Assembly: GCA_902728285.1 (NCBI GenBank)
Contig: CACVBU010000910.1
Span: forward strand, 1,496,080 to 1,560,079
Origin: Clytia hemisphaerica
Lineage: Eukaryota > Cnidaria > Hydrozoa > Leptothecata > Clytiidae
Direction: 5' to 3'
Length of the DNA stretch: 64,000 bases
The translations under genes and the position numbers were made by a program. The first letter of the stretch is position 1, and the number at the start of each line of letters is the position of its first letter. The notes beneath the pieces were generated by a model. It was not told the DNA's origin, made no database searches, and worked only from the letters and a program-made list of their open reading frames with translations. Positions 11,097 through 22,858 of this stretch are shown piece by piece.

Positions 11097-12700
11097 AGCA
11101 GATGAAACAGGATGAAATCGAAAATGTTGCAAATCGATATGTACAGAACAAAACTGCATAAAAGATGACGACAAAATGAGATTAGAATGTCATAAATGTC
11201 AACGAACACTGCATTATGCATGCACAGGACTTCCATCTTAACAAATACAAATGTTCCTGAATAAAGGCTATCAAAAATGTGACCCCCCAAGCGATTTGGA
11301 GTACATTAAAAATGAGACCGGTCTTGGTGCGGACAGATCGATAAAATGTGCGGCAAAAAAGCGGCGATTACCGTGCGGTAAAATGATACCTTTGTATCGA
11401 CCAGAAATTATCCAAAAATCTTTCCTAGAAATTCCATTCAAACGCACTTGATCGGTCACTAAAGAGCACCATTAGAATGAGTGCGGTATTCAGTGCGGTC
11501 ACGGTGCGGACATTTTGTTTTTATTGTTTTGCTTGTTTGAACTCGAGGCTGAAATTCTTACGGCAATCGAAAGAAATATAAACAAACGGCGGGGACCGCA
11601 CCATCGTCCGCTTTCGTCGGCACTTTGTCCGCACGGACCATACGATACTGTGCGGTCTTCTGGCCGCTTTTTTCAGCTTTTAGTCGCACAATTAACCAGT
11701 CCAAAAGCGGCAGAAGCATGACCGCACCAATACCGGTCTCATTTTTAATGTACTCCAAATCGCTTGGGGGGTCACAAATACCAATGCATAAATTGCTGTT
11801 CCATCGATCAAGAGCTACATCGAAAAATCTTGGACCAATCAGAGAAAATCAAAAGCTGCACACGCAGCCGTAAAGAAATTGAAGCGTGCGAAAATATTAT
11901 CAAGGTGAAAAACGAGAATGAAAGGAAGTTGAATGTTGCAGTTAAAGAATTACAAGCTAGATGTCAGGGATACGTTAAAGTTACGTTAGTTCCTATTATG
12001 TTGCCGATACAATTCAAGCTCAATTTTTCGCGCTGGAAACTAAACTGACAACTAAAATCGAAGATACAATGAATGAAAACCTATAGATAACAAAACGAAA
12101 ACACATTCAAAGAAAAGTTTTGCCGAAATCACGAAAACCGGTGACAAGTTAAATGTATCTAGCATGAAACAAATACTTCGCAGCGAAAAGGTCGAAGAAC
12201 AAATGGAAGAACAGAGAAAGCAATCAAGAGAAGCTAACATCATCATCCATGGAGTGGAAGAGTAATAGAGATGACAATGATTTTGTAAAAGAACTCTTAA
12301 ACAACGTTAAAATAAACACAGAGCCAACTTACGTCTCCTGTATTGGTAAAGAATCAAAACGTACACGACCAATCAAAGTTGTATTTAATGACAGGCATGT
12401 AAAATACAAATTTATGAGAAACTTAAGAGAATTGAAGCAGTACGATAAGTACGCCAACATGAGCATCACAGACGATTTAACAATAATGGAAAGAGACCAA
12501 GTAAAAGAATGGAGAAGTAAAGCAAACGAGAGAAATCGAGCAATGTCGCAGAGCGATTACAAATGGAGAGTGCGAGGAAGTCCTCAAGGAGGACTATATT
12601 TAAAAAAGATATTTTGTAAAACAAGATCGGTTTAGAGAGGACCTGAACGGGCCTGAAACCGTATTCTGTATAATAATAATAATAGCTACATTCCACTGCT
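11097..12700 (+). pseudogene. LINE ORF1 relic with PHD-type zinc finger and coiled coil
   Basis: Pieces in order: a zinc-finger segment (CTEQNC, ECHKCQRTLHYACTGLP, then QCINC beyond the insertion), a coiled coil (11850-11980, rich in K/E) and a nucleic-acid-binding segment starting NIIIHGVEE near 12235 and running to 12635 (MSITDDLTIMERDQVKEW). The order PHD finger, coiled coil, RRM-like domain is known from ORF1 proteins of CR1/L2-like LINEs. Stop codons after the finger and after GVEE show decay. A TAATAATAA tract follows at about 12670. A MITE interrupts the finger at 11279-11775. Confidence 0.7.
11279..11775. mobile_element. MITE inserted in the LINE ORF1 zinc finger, 4-bp AAAT duplication
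   Basis: The ends GTGACCCCCCAAGCGATTTG and its complement are inverted over at least 54 bp. The flanks AAAT (11275-11278 and 11776-11779) are duplicated. Removing the element and one AAAT joins the finger in frame (KGYQK with YQC), so the boundaries are well fixed. The interior is comparatively GC-rich and holds no transposase. A related element lies at 44097-44396. Confidence 0.9.
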
Positions 12701-13082
12701 CCCAAAATCTGAACAAATTTTTACAAAATTTCTGAAATTTCACTAAAAACTTGGCTTAGGGTGAATCATAAGCATGATTCATAAGCATATATAAAGCATG
12801 AGCTATGCCTGGATGCTTTAAGAGCTTAAGCATACACGAGCCTGACCAAGGGGCATACACTTGCTTATAAAAAAAACATGTAATACAGAGAGGCAAGGTT
12901 TACATTTCAATCATCAATTTTAACTTTCCACAAGTACCTGGCCAGTAAACAATTTCTAGAATGGAAACTCTGGCAGATAGCAAAAAATTTGACCTCATGT
13001 TAATCTTTTGTTAAGGGAGCCAGGCAAACAATATTAGGGTTAAAACTAAAAAGTGAACAAAACTTAAAATATGGTCCAAGGT

Positions 13083-14367
13083 GAGGCCTGGAAAACCTGA
13101 GTTACAACAAATGTGACGTTATAAGTCTCAAATTATAACGTCATAAGGTGATTATTGCTATGTAAATTGAATTATTTTTTTCTAAATTTTGTTTTCGAGT
13201 TATATAATTCGAACAGGGTTTGGTGTTCTTTGAAGAAATCATATAATGAATTATAGCTGTTGAAATAAATGGTTAGATTTTTTTTGATTAACATCATTGT
13301 TTAAAGGGGACGTCTGCTTTGGTAGATCATTTCAGTCATAATTCTATGCCAGATAGCTAAATTAGTAAAAAAAAGTTTGCAGAAAAAACGAACTCAAAAT
13401 CTTTAGTTTTGACTGACATATTCAGATTTTAGTGTTTTACAATTTCCTCTCTTTTACCTGATTTTTGACGTAACCTTTGTTCGTAATTTATAAGAACAGA
13501 AATCTTGTCTGTAGTCTAAAGTACTGTATTTAAACAACTTTTGATAAGAACATTTTAATTCAAACTTCTAATTTCGATGATTTTTCCAGTCCACAACTAT
13601 ATAAATATTTCAGTTTTCTATGAAGATGTTGGAGTAAGCTTTCATTGACAAAATGTTGGGAAAAAGATGTTTTAACGACTTTAAATGCTCTTGCACATCT
13701 CTGACTTACTTAAAATTTTCTTATAAAAATGCCAGCTGCACAGAAAGAGGAGTTAATCTTGTTTACTTGAAAGAACATAGAAAACATATAACATAAGCTA
13801 CGTCATAAATTTTGAAAAAGAGGGATTTTTTAAATGGCCATAGAAAGTGATTGAAAAAAAATCTCTTGAATTGAGATAGCTCATTTTAATCTCCCTGGAA
13901 TAATTTTTCCAAAAATTCTAAAAAAACAATACCTAAAATCAGACCAGACGTCCCCTTTAAAACCATCGTTATGTCTTGAAATGTAAATTCGATTTTTTGA
14001 AGCTGTACTTCTATAATTTCCGCTTTAGATTCAAAAGAAAACTGGTGTATATTTTCTTTTGTAATCAACTAAAATGTTGCTTGCTAGAAATATTTTTCCT
14101 TATACTATGAATTTTAGAATTTTTTGCCGATTTGGTTTTTGTCTAAAGATAACTTGAAAGTTAAAGTAATGTATCAAAGTTTTGAGTTACGTAACTCAAA
14201 ATTCGAATTATAAAATTTATTTTCAAGTTAAACTCGAAAATTAAAACCTGAAAAAAGAATTCCAGCTAGATTGACAAGCAAAATTAACTTTTTGACATTT
14301 TGAAATAATTTTGACGTCGCAACTGTAATAGCTTTGGGTTTTTGTAACTTTTTGTTTTCCAGGCCTC
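13083..14367. mobile_element. probable non-autonomous element with GAGGCCTGGAAAAC ends
   Basis: GAGGCCTGGAAAACCTGAGT at the left is matched by an inverted copy ending GTTTTCCAGGCCTC at the right. Both sides contain GAGTTA/TAACTC repeats. No clear target duplication was found, so the exact ends are uncertain. Confidence 0.5.
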
Positions 14368-14499
14368 GTCAAAGATAGGATGATCACAAATAAAAATTTT
14401 GTAAATTTTGCAGATGCCAAAAATGGTGTTGATACAATGTAGAAAAAAATAGTTTTTCTACCATTCCGGTAAGTCATAAGGAACATTGGAATGACTTAC

Positions 14500-15682
14500 C
14501 AGTAGTTGAAATTTGAGTGTAAGCTCTTTTTCTAAGATTGTATTTCTAAAAAAGTAAAAGAAGTCACATATTCAGTCAAGCTGCGACCATCAGATTAGAT
14601 TTGGATTATGCTGGGAACATCTAATTAAATTTGGACCAAAGAAGTATTTCCTAAAAGGGAAAATTTTGCAAAGTAACTAATTTTTACTGCTTTCTGCTGA
14701 ATTAGCTAGTTAGTTAGCTGAGTTAGCCTAACTCATGAGGTCTGGTTAATCCCTTATATTGTGTGTCACTTAATGAATCTGCTTAATTCATGACTAATTT
14801 GGTGATTTCAGCTGGGATAAGGAGAAGATCTTCAGAAATTAATCTAAGTTCTTGTCTCTGCTCAGCCTTTAGCTGCACCTGGCAAAAGCGTCAATTAACT
14901 TGACAGGATTTTTGGAGTGTTAAGTTTTAAGATTTGAGTTTGATTCATTCCAAAATTTATATTCAACACATAATCTATCTACCGTCAACTGCTCTAACTT
15001 GGGACGATTGGTCAAATCTTGGGACGGTTGATTTCTGGACTGTATTTTCACTTACTGTTTAAATCTCTTTGACAACAAGTTTGTTTTGATACTTCAACCA
15101 AGTTTATCAATCAAACTTTCACCATCTCATAATCACAAGCAAATGTATTTTTTAAGCATTAATTAAAAGTACATAATTTGAAAAAAGTAATTAACAATTT
15201 AAAATCACAGTCACGCTGCTCACATCTTGACGCCATTTTTTTGTGTTGTTTTTCTCTAGAGACTTTTTTCCAGCGTGCACGATTGATTGACATGTCAAAG
15301 TTACCTAGTGTCGCTAACTGATCTCACAATTTTCCGCGGAAGAATAGACTTTTTTATATTTGTGTTTGAACGCTCGCGCGAATGCGCATGATTGCATTTA
15401 CACGTTTCTAGTTGCAAAAATTTGTTCCTTTTGCGGTGTGAAAGCCTACCTGGTGAGAGTAGCGTACTCACAATATTTGCTATCTATGATTCGCAGTTTG
15501 TTAATTAAATGATTTTGGAGGTTCAGTGGCTGAATGGCCGTCCCATATTTTGTCAGATAGTCCAAAGTTAGAGCACTTGACAGTACATCAACAACCCCCT
15601 GACTGACAGTGCTGTCACCAATTCTTTTATTTGCTAAAGATACATAATATTTCCAGAGAAGCAAATTCGATTGTGGACTCAT
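14500..15682 (-). CDS. possible first two exons of an unidentified minus-strand gene
   Basis: An open frame starts with ATG at 15682 (MSPQSNLLLWKYYVSLANK...) and ends in phase 2 at a donor GTAGGC (exon 15450-15682). The next exon, 14500-14545, has a TTTTTTTAG acceptor and a GTAAGT donor and joins in phase to give NTILEKELTLKFQLL. The phase agreement supports one gene. A caution is that the 3' half of exon 1 lies inside an inverted-repeat element (14992-15583), so part of it may be transposon-derived. No family is recognised. Confidence 0.4.
14992..15583. mobile_element. possible TA-flanked inverted-repeat element
   Basis: Left end CCGTCAACTGCTCTAACTTG and right end, read on the other strand, CTGTCAAGTGCTCTAACTTT agree at about 22 of 25 positions. 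Both are flanked by TA. It overlaps the proposed first exon of the minus-strand gene. Confidence 0.5.
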
Positions 15683-16049
15683 TGGCTAAGATTACACCCA
15701 GATAAGTGCCATGTTCTCACTCTCAGTAAATATTGGAATATTGTCAACTAGTGTCTGGGAACACTTCCATTATGTGTCAACTATCATCTAAACATTTTAT
15801 TGTTGGAATAGAAAAAAGAAAAGAGCTAAGTCTAGCCTAGCCTAATTATTGTCAGCTGTCAGGAATGAATGTGAGAGCTTATTTTTATCAAAAACAAAAT
15901 ACACGGTATTTCCCAAGCTGACTGGCATGACTTATCAACAGTTTTTTTCGGCCATAATTCAAGCCAATGTAAACAAATTCACACTGGCAGTTAGGAACAT
16001 TTGGCGAGTTCCTGTATGCGGCCGCAATAAAAAAAAATCATAACAACAC

Positions 16050-17065
16050 TCATTAAAAAATGGCGTTCGTGTCTTTTCTCACATTTTTTAGCCTAGACGA
16101 TGTAGCAAACAAGATAAGTGTAAGCACACTGTGCTTTTAATTGGCTGAAATTTTTTTTTGCGTTGGAAAAACTTTTTCAAACTTTCAGCAATGATTGACC
16201 AAACTGTTTACAATGAAAATTGTCCAGCGCATTTTTTATCTTCTTATCTTCTTCATCTTCATTGAAGCACTCAAGGTTTACTGAAGTTAAGCACATAAGA
16301 TATTCTTAAATAATTATTGATATTCACTGAAACACCGTTCGTTGTGTGCTGCGGTGGAGTGCATGACGTAACTCGCGCGGCAACTAACTCACCTTCTGTT
16401 GGAAGATCATAATTGGGCGTTTTGGCGTTACCACCCTCAAAGCAGCGGGCGCCTCTGTCTTTCCGCAACCCTTTCCACCATTTTAGATGGCCTTAACAAT
16501 AGATCCAAAAGGGCGCCATAATCTTGGAAGACAATTTGTTTTGGTAACCGCATAGCTGTCAACTTCGCCTTGCAAAAATGCAGGAGAGCTCCAAGTCGGA
16601 AAAATTTTCTCGATAATCCAATTTTTCCAAATCGGAAAATTAGGAAATCGAGGGAATTTACCCGCGAAATCCGATTTTATCAGTTTTTTTTTCCAGAAAT
16701 GGGGGATCATGAAATTTTACGTCCCAATTTTCCAAATTCAGGAAAATTTGCCATTCCGCTCTTTCAAATTCTGAATTTTTTTCAAGAAATCGGAAACTTT
16801 TTGGAAATGTGGGAGATGCGGGGGAAAATCCTGAAAATGCGGGAGATTTGGCTGAATTTTTTTCCCGAGGGAGAAAATGTGGGCATGAGGGAGTCTCCCG
16901 CCCAATGCGGGAGAGTTGACAGCTATGTAACCGGCTTTGGGAAGTAGCAATGTTTTTGGTTGTTTTCGATAGGAAATGGTAAGAAACTTAAGTTTACAAG
17001 TGTCATTTAGGGTTGTTTTTGCTGGCTTATAGAATGGCAGGATCATGGATGGTTTCCCTAACTGA
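16050..17065. repeat. dispersed repeat, copy A (paralogue at 25284-25925)
   Basis: Starting at ATGGCGTTCGTGTCTTTT and ending at GATGGTTTCCCTAACTGA, this block is closely matched by 25284-25925. Copy A is longer because it contains the MITE at 16549-16927. No terminal inverted repeats or coding frame were recognised, so its class is unknown. Confidence 0.8.
16549..16927. mobile_element. MITE with CATAGCTGTCAAC ends, TAACCG target duplication
   Basis: The ends CATAGCTGTCAAC and GTTGACAGCTATG are inverted. TAACCG is present on both sides (16543-16548 and 16928-16933, to within a base or two). The second copy of the host repeat (near 25797) has a single TCTCCG at this point and no insert, which is an empty site. 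The interior iterates GCGGGAG-type motifs on both strands. Confidence 0.85.
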
Positions 17066-17440
17066 CTGGGTCATAAATACCATACTTTCGCTGAGTAGCT
17101 TGCTACTGATGGGATATTTGCTTGGGTAGTATAAATTAAAGTTGAGAGTATGGATCTCCAGACTAGGTTGTATGGAGTTAATTCAGGGGGTGAATTGATA
17201 ATATGCGAGTTGCGAGTTGGTCCTGCGAGTTGCGAGTTGCTATTTTAAGTAAATAAAAGTGCGAGTTGCGAGTTGAAAATTTCACGTTCAGACATCAAAA
17301 TCGCGAGTTGCAGATTAAAATCGCGAGTTGCAAATTAAAATCGCGAGTTGAAAAATCAAAAGTGCGAGTTGCAAATTAAAATCGCGAGTTGAAAAATCAA
17401 AAGTGCGTGTTGCAAATTAAAATCGCGAGTTGCAAATTAG

Positions 17441-17809
17441 TGGGAAAATCCTTGAAAAATCCGCCATTTTGATGACGTCATTGACAGAAAAACTTGAATA
17501 AGTTCAGGTAGAAAAAAGATTTCGAGCTCAAATTATTACCAGAGATTCAAATTAAAAATTAAAAGCATTTTAAATCGAAATTGTTTTGATTTTTTGATGA
17601 CGTCAGCATTTTTTCGCAAAAATGGTTTTTCAGCCATTTTTGCTGACGTAAGCATTTTTTCGATTTTGTTTTCCAATTTTCTAATTTTTTTTTATTTATA
17701 TACGTCTCTGGTCGAAATTTCAGCTCGAAATCTTTTTTCTACCTGAACTTATACAAGTTTTTCTGTCAATGACGTCATCAAAATGGCGGATTTTTCAGGG
17801 ATTTTCCCA
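17441..17809. mobile_element. nested MITE with about 90-bp inverted arms
   Basis: The arms begin TGGGAAAATCCTTGAAAAAT and are mirrored at the right end (TTTTTCAGGGATTTTCCCA). Each arm includes CCGCCATTTTGATGACGTCA. It interrupts the GCGAGTTG array of the surrounding Mutator-like element. Confidence 0.8.
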
Positions 17810-18413
17810 TTTTTTTCGAGTTTGGTGCATTATGGGACATCTGACAGGACACATTCATGACGGCTAAATTAAGCTTCTCCAAAAAAGCCCAAATATAGGT
17901 ATGTTTATGAGGTGGAAGTACATGCAGTTTTGAAAAAACCGAAAATGAGCCCCTTACGACCGTTGAGTAAAATCGCGAGTTGAAAAATCAAAAGTGCGAG
18001 TTGCAAATTAAAATCGCGAGTTGCAAATTAAAATCGCGAGTTGAAAAATCAAAAGTGCGAGTTGCAAATTAAAATCGCGAGTTGCAAATTTTAAAGTGCG
18101 ACTTGCACGCTTGTTCAACCAGTGTGGAGCATTTTGTCGTTAGGGCGACATGTCTAGGTTCAAAATCGGAGAAAAGTTTTGTATCGAAAGATTAAAAGCT
18201 GATATATAAAAAGTATTTATACTGTGAAACTCGTGTAATTCGAATCTTAAAATTTCCTTATTAGGTGGTATAATAAATATTTACGATAGAATTGCTGTTT
18301 TCGCTCGGGAAAACAACAAGAAAATCCTAGATTGGAAATAATAAATTGTACTCGTTCTTTTGTGAGCATTGGCTCGATAGCTCTCATTCGTTCTGTCATG
18401 TCCTTGCGCTACT

Positions 18414-18710
18414 TTGAGAATCCCAACACTTTTATCGCAGCAGTGGAACTGCACACTGAGATCTGCTGACCTCAATCCCGTCTCACCGATCCACTGGGCC
18501 CTTGCGACGCAAGTTCATTTCGAACGAATGAGACTGCCCTTTCAAGGCGCCTCACCTTTAGCACTGTTTTACACACCGACCGACTACACTTTATATAATA
18601 AATTTAACACCATGTTATCCGGACTTATGGTTTTTCGAATAGACCCAGATGTGGAGCAATCCATAGTAAATTTACTAGCAAGAGAAAATAGAGAATTACT
18701 ACCTTACTAG
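18414..18710 (+). CDS. open frame inside the Mutator-like element, unidentified
   Basis: A frame of 98 codons ends in TAG. It is clearly richer in G+C than the flanks and has balanced composition (for example HWALATQVHFERMRLPF and TPTDYTLYNKFNTML, ending ENRELLPY). No transposase motif is evident. It could be a captured host exon or a remnant of the element's own gene. No acceptor or partner exon was found. Confidence 0.35.
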   Translation: MRIPTLLSQQWNCTLRSADLNPVSPIHWALATQVHFERMRLPFQGASPLALFYTPTDYTLYNKFNTMLSGLMVFRIDPDVEQSIVNLLARENRELLPY

Positions 18711-19199
18711 AATTTCTACCCTTTAACTGTTTAATGGGAAGATCTACTTTTAGGAGCATTTAAAATAGAGGCTCAGAAAACCCGAGTTATTTTTCTTGAG
18801 TTAAAAAACCGAGTTACGAAAAAACCAAGTTATGACGTCATTTTGTACCTTTTATGACATCATTCTAAATTTTGTAACTCGGTTTTTTTCCGTGACTTTA
18901 AAATTTCGAGTTATTTCTCGATTTTTTTTCGGTCTTTTAAATTTTTGAGTTATTTTCCTTCCTGTAGATTATCGAGTTATTTTGCGTTCCTTTAAATTTT
19001 CGAGTTATTTCGTGTTTTAAATCGATTTTTTTTCCTTCTTTAACATTCTCGAGTTATTTTTAGCTTGGTTCGTTATTTCGAAACTCAAAAAAAATCAATA
19101 GAAATAGATCACCAATTCAATGCATGAATACATGTAGGGTATTTTATTAAGCTATAAAAATCTATAACCGTCACTTTTCACTTATATAAATAATCTTGC

Positions 19200-19770
19200 T
19201 TGTGAAAATTGACGTTACGCACAAAAAAGCTTGCAGAGAATTTGATAGTGTCGATGGAAGAAAGAAAATTCGAAAAAGAAATCCATTTTTTTACGAATCA
19301 CCGCCGACGGGATATGTTTTCTACTCATTTTCTTTCGGGCATTTTTCATCTCCAAATTAAATAAAAACTTACTAGTTATCCTTGGGAGGTTTTGCTGTCG
19401 AAAAATGAATCACCATTGATGAAAATAAAGTTTTTATAAATAAAGGCTCCCTTCGAAAACTGAATTTCGAATGCAGAAAAAGTCTCCTGTGTGTGAAAAC
19501 TGAAGCAAACAAAGCATTTCATTCCCCTACATAGATAGATACTTCTTTCAATCAAATCTAAATTTATAAAATTTTATAATTTCACTTCATTCTTAAAGTT
19601 TTTTTAATAATAAAATCACAATAATTCAAATATGTGTTCTTTCCAAAGCAAAAATCCCAAATGAAACTATTTGTTATGTTATGATTGCAACATTTTCGAG
19701 TCTTTCGGTATAAAATAGAACGCGCGCGAAAAAACAATGCAATGACTTCTTTTTCGAAATGACAAAAAAA
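19200..19770 (-). repeat. dispersed repeat shared with 33400-33900 (opposite strand)
   Basis: Read on the minus strand, this block matches 33400-33900. Shared landmarks are GCTTTGTTTGCTTCAGTTTT, GGGAGCCTTTATTTAT and AATGGTGATTCATTTTT. It is therefore present in two different transposons (17190-20189 and 32497-34341). Confidence 0.8.
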
Positions 19771-20189
19771 CACCCATTCAGACGCTTGATGGTCTAAAAA
19801 AATATTTCTTTACCATCAAAATATACCGTATTTCTGCAAAATAAAGACAATAATCAAACTGCAAAAATGCGAAATTCATGTAACTAAGAAAGTACGAAAA
19901 CAAAATTTCATTTCAACTCTCGATTTTAATTTTCAACTCGCACTTTTGATTTTTCAACTCGCGATTTTAATTTGCAACTCGCACTTTTGGTTTTTCAACT
20001 CGCGATTTAAATTTGCAACTCGCGATTTTAATCTGCAACTCGCGATTTTGATGTCTTAACGTGAAGTTTTCAACTCGCAACTCGCACTTTTATTTGGTTA
20101 AAATAGCAACTCGTAACTCGCAACTCGCATATTTGATAGCAACTCGCAACTCGTAGGACCAACTCGCAACTCGTATGTTAAAAATCCAC

Positions 20190-22216
20190 ATTCAGGGGCG
20201 GATACAGGGTATGTGAACGTGGTGAATTCACACACTCAATTTTCTCGATTCGAAAAAATACAAACACTGAAATTGTTTTCTAAAAATTTTTTCTTATAGA
20301 AAAAATATTTTGTTCTTTTAAAGAAGCATAAATGCTTTCTGTACATAATGTTCAAAAGGTACATCTGTTAATACGTTTCACTTTCTGTGTTCAAAATGAC
20401 GTCAAAGAAGCTTTTGTTTGTGTGAGAGAGACTCTCCATCGTAATAAGTTTACTGAACGAGTCGTATTCATCTTGTTATCATACCTCACAGTGTAGACCT
20501 AACTCTTCATACAAAAATTACGGGAAACGCATATTTGTACTTTGTACCCTATGCTGCACACAAGCACTTAAGCCAAAGTGCTGCAAAGAAGGCGGGACAA
20601 AAATCAGTTTTTTTAAGTTTGCAAAAAAACGCCACATAGGAGAACTTTCAAATTCAGTATGTGAATAGAGCAGTAAAAAATACAACTTTTCTATTTTTCC
20701 TTTTTTTTGCAAAAGTTCTAGGAATGAAAATAAAGGGATAATGATAATTGAATACTATCCATTGATGATCCACGGCACTATCGTAAAACTAGAATCGCTT
20801 TGCGTACTCTTCGCTTGAGAAGTGATTGACAGATTAAATTTTTCACCCGCGAGGGAGATCGCAGGCGTTCTACGGGCGTTTGCGGGCGTTCTGCGAGCGT
20901 TCTCGGCTCAATCCTCGGACCTTGTTAAAAATGATAGACTCAGCAGTGACAGATCATTTCGATGGAAGTTGTTGGAATGTTTACAAGACTCTTGACAGAA
21001 AATTCTTTGTTTTATTGTCAATGATGACAGTGCCGTTATTAATTTTGTTAGATCTGACATATTGATGTTTGTAAGTGCACTTTATAGTTTTGATTTCCAT
21101 CAAAGAATCATTTTCTGGTTTTCATGTTATTAGATGCTGTTTTAGAGCTTTAGGTCTACACTGCCTCAACGATGGAGATTATTTTGGCAGAATTTCGTGA
21201 GGATAATTACATAGTTTTGCATACTTTTCACGAATTTTCATTCCTTCAGACTGTGTGAAACCACTTTTTCATACCCTTCACACTATCGCGATTTACGTGT
21301 AAACAAATCACGAAGTTTTCTCCCTTTCTGAGTCTGATCTAAAGTTTTTTACAAGAACATAAACTAACACGAGGACATTTTGAAACTATGATTCTGTGCT
21401 CTTATAAGTAGAGTGAATCAAAGATATTATATACATGTGTGTGACATGTAGCGATGGGGTAGAGTATTCCTTCAATTATCGGATTCAAAAATCGAGATTA
21501 TATTGGAAAATCGGGGTAAACCGGAATTTTCACGATAAAAATTCCTGTATCCGCCCCTGTAATTAGTCCTATCCTCCAAATTTTGAATATTGATGTCAAA
21601 ATTCTAAGAATTGGAATGGATCTGATAAGAACATAGTCCAGGAGCTGGAGCTCAACTGCTTTTTGCCTTTACTAATTCTGATGGGGGAAAAATCGCAGCG
21701 CCATCATTTAAATCAGAAAGCGAAGATAGTATACGGCAGACTTTCTGACTAATAAGAACATTAGCGAGACAGATTAAATTATTTTTACTACTTGATTCTG
21801 GATATTTTGCATAAGAGTGATAACTTACTGTTTTGGAATCCATTTCTGCAATATTCACTCTTTTGAACGATGAATGACTATCTTTGCTGCAAAAGAAAAA
21901 TTTTTATTGACCACGTAGACTGGGAATCCAGTCGTTTATAACGTTTTTGTTGAAAGCGGGAAATTTTTATGTCGGGATATGGTTAAAATAAACTATATTG
22001 ATGCTCCTGTCAAGTTTTCTACTTCCTATTTTTTACTGAGTTAAGTCGTCTAGCATGCTAGACTATTGACCACGCGGATTTGATTTTCGCAGAAAAAACT
22101 TAAAGGCCTATATACATCTAACACATAATTGTGTCCTAGGCCTTAGAGTGGGGATTCCTTTTTATATATTATAAAAGATAGTATATAATTAAAAAACGAA
22201 ATTTTTAAAACTGTAC
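20190..22216. other. no firm gene; weak terminal-exon candidate on the minus strand
   Basis: Only short frames were found. The minus-strand frame near 21652-21763 (LSSLSDLNDGAAIFPPSELV, ending in TGA) follows an ATTAG acceptor-like site and might be a last exon, but no partner exon in phase was found. Otherwise nothing was recognised. Confidence 0.3.
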
Positions 22217-22259
22217 ATTTTTATTAGTTATACCATAAATTGGTATAACTAATAAAAAT
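22217..22259. repeat. perfect 19-bp inverted repeat, 5-nt loop
   Basis: Arms 22217-22235 and 22241-22259 (ATTTTTATTAGTTATACCA and its exact complement) surround TAAAT. Confidence 0.9.
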
Positions 22260-22858
22260 AAAAAAAAAAAATAATTTGTCCCTTTAATTTGTTTTGCGCG
22301 GGAAATCAAAGTCGTAATACTCTTAGTATACTCCAGGCTTTATATTAAAAATCATCCGCTGTTTCAGATATCCGGAACAAAAATCTGGAAATATGTAAAA
22401 TTTGGCGCACGCTTATGCTGCTTACAGGGTGCTATTAGCTCAAAAATAAGCTTTCCGTTTGTTTTGATAAAATGGCGGGCGTTGGTGATCAAAAATCAGT
22501 GAAGAGGTGAGATTTGATTGTGTATTAAAATCTTTAATTTGATGCAAGTAAGTAATGCATAAATTTCTCTATGAAAACAAGGGGGGGTACCGTTTTCCTG
22601 TCAAAATTTTGGCTGAGAATCCCGGCAGAATCCCAGCTAAATCGAAATTTAAAACAAAAGTAATAACACCATCACCAGGACCAGACTTCTCTGTCTATCT
22701 ATGTGGTTTCAAAAAAATATCAAAGTATAGACAGCAGTAGCCGGGAATTATACAAGATGCAAGAATTAATCGCAGAATTTGATTGGCTAATATCTTATTG
22801 TTCTGATTTGATATAAACAAAAGTATGACGTCAAACAGCTCTATTGTTTCAACAAGAA

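Larger units (their letters stand above)
17190..20189. mobile_element. Mutator-like element with long TIRs made of GCGAGTTG repeats
   Basis: This is a 3,000-bp element with inverted ends (left GTGAATTGATAATATGCGAG; the right end read in complement starts GTGGATTTTTAACATACGAG). The inversion extends over roughly 250 bp, composed of many GCGAGTTG units separated by short AT spacers. ATTCAGGGG occurs at both flanks (17181-17189 and 20190-20198), a nine-base target duplication. Long TIRs plus a nine-base duplication are the Mutator/MULE pattern. A second GCGAGTTG block (17966-18100), a nested MITE (17441-17809), CGAGTTAT repeats (18780-19080) and an open frame (18414-18710) lie inside. No transposase was recognised. 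Confidence 0.8.

Noticed and set aside
11251..11873. Open frames across the MITE, including a mirrored pair with SFLMYSKSLGGS
   Set aside because: They read through the two inverted ends of the transposon, hence the mirrored peptides.
17200..18110. CRISPR-like array of GCGAGTTG repeats and spacers
   Set aside because: The repeat is only 8 bp, spacers are AT-rich variants of each other, the genome is animal, and the array is the arm of a transposon with a target duplication.
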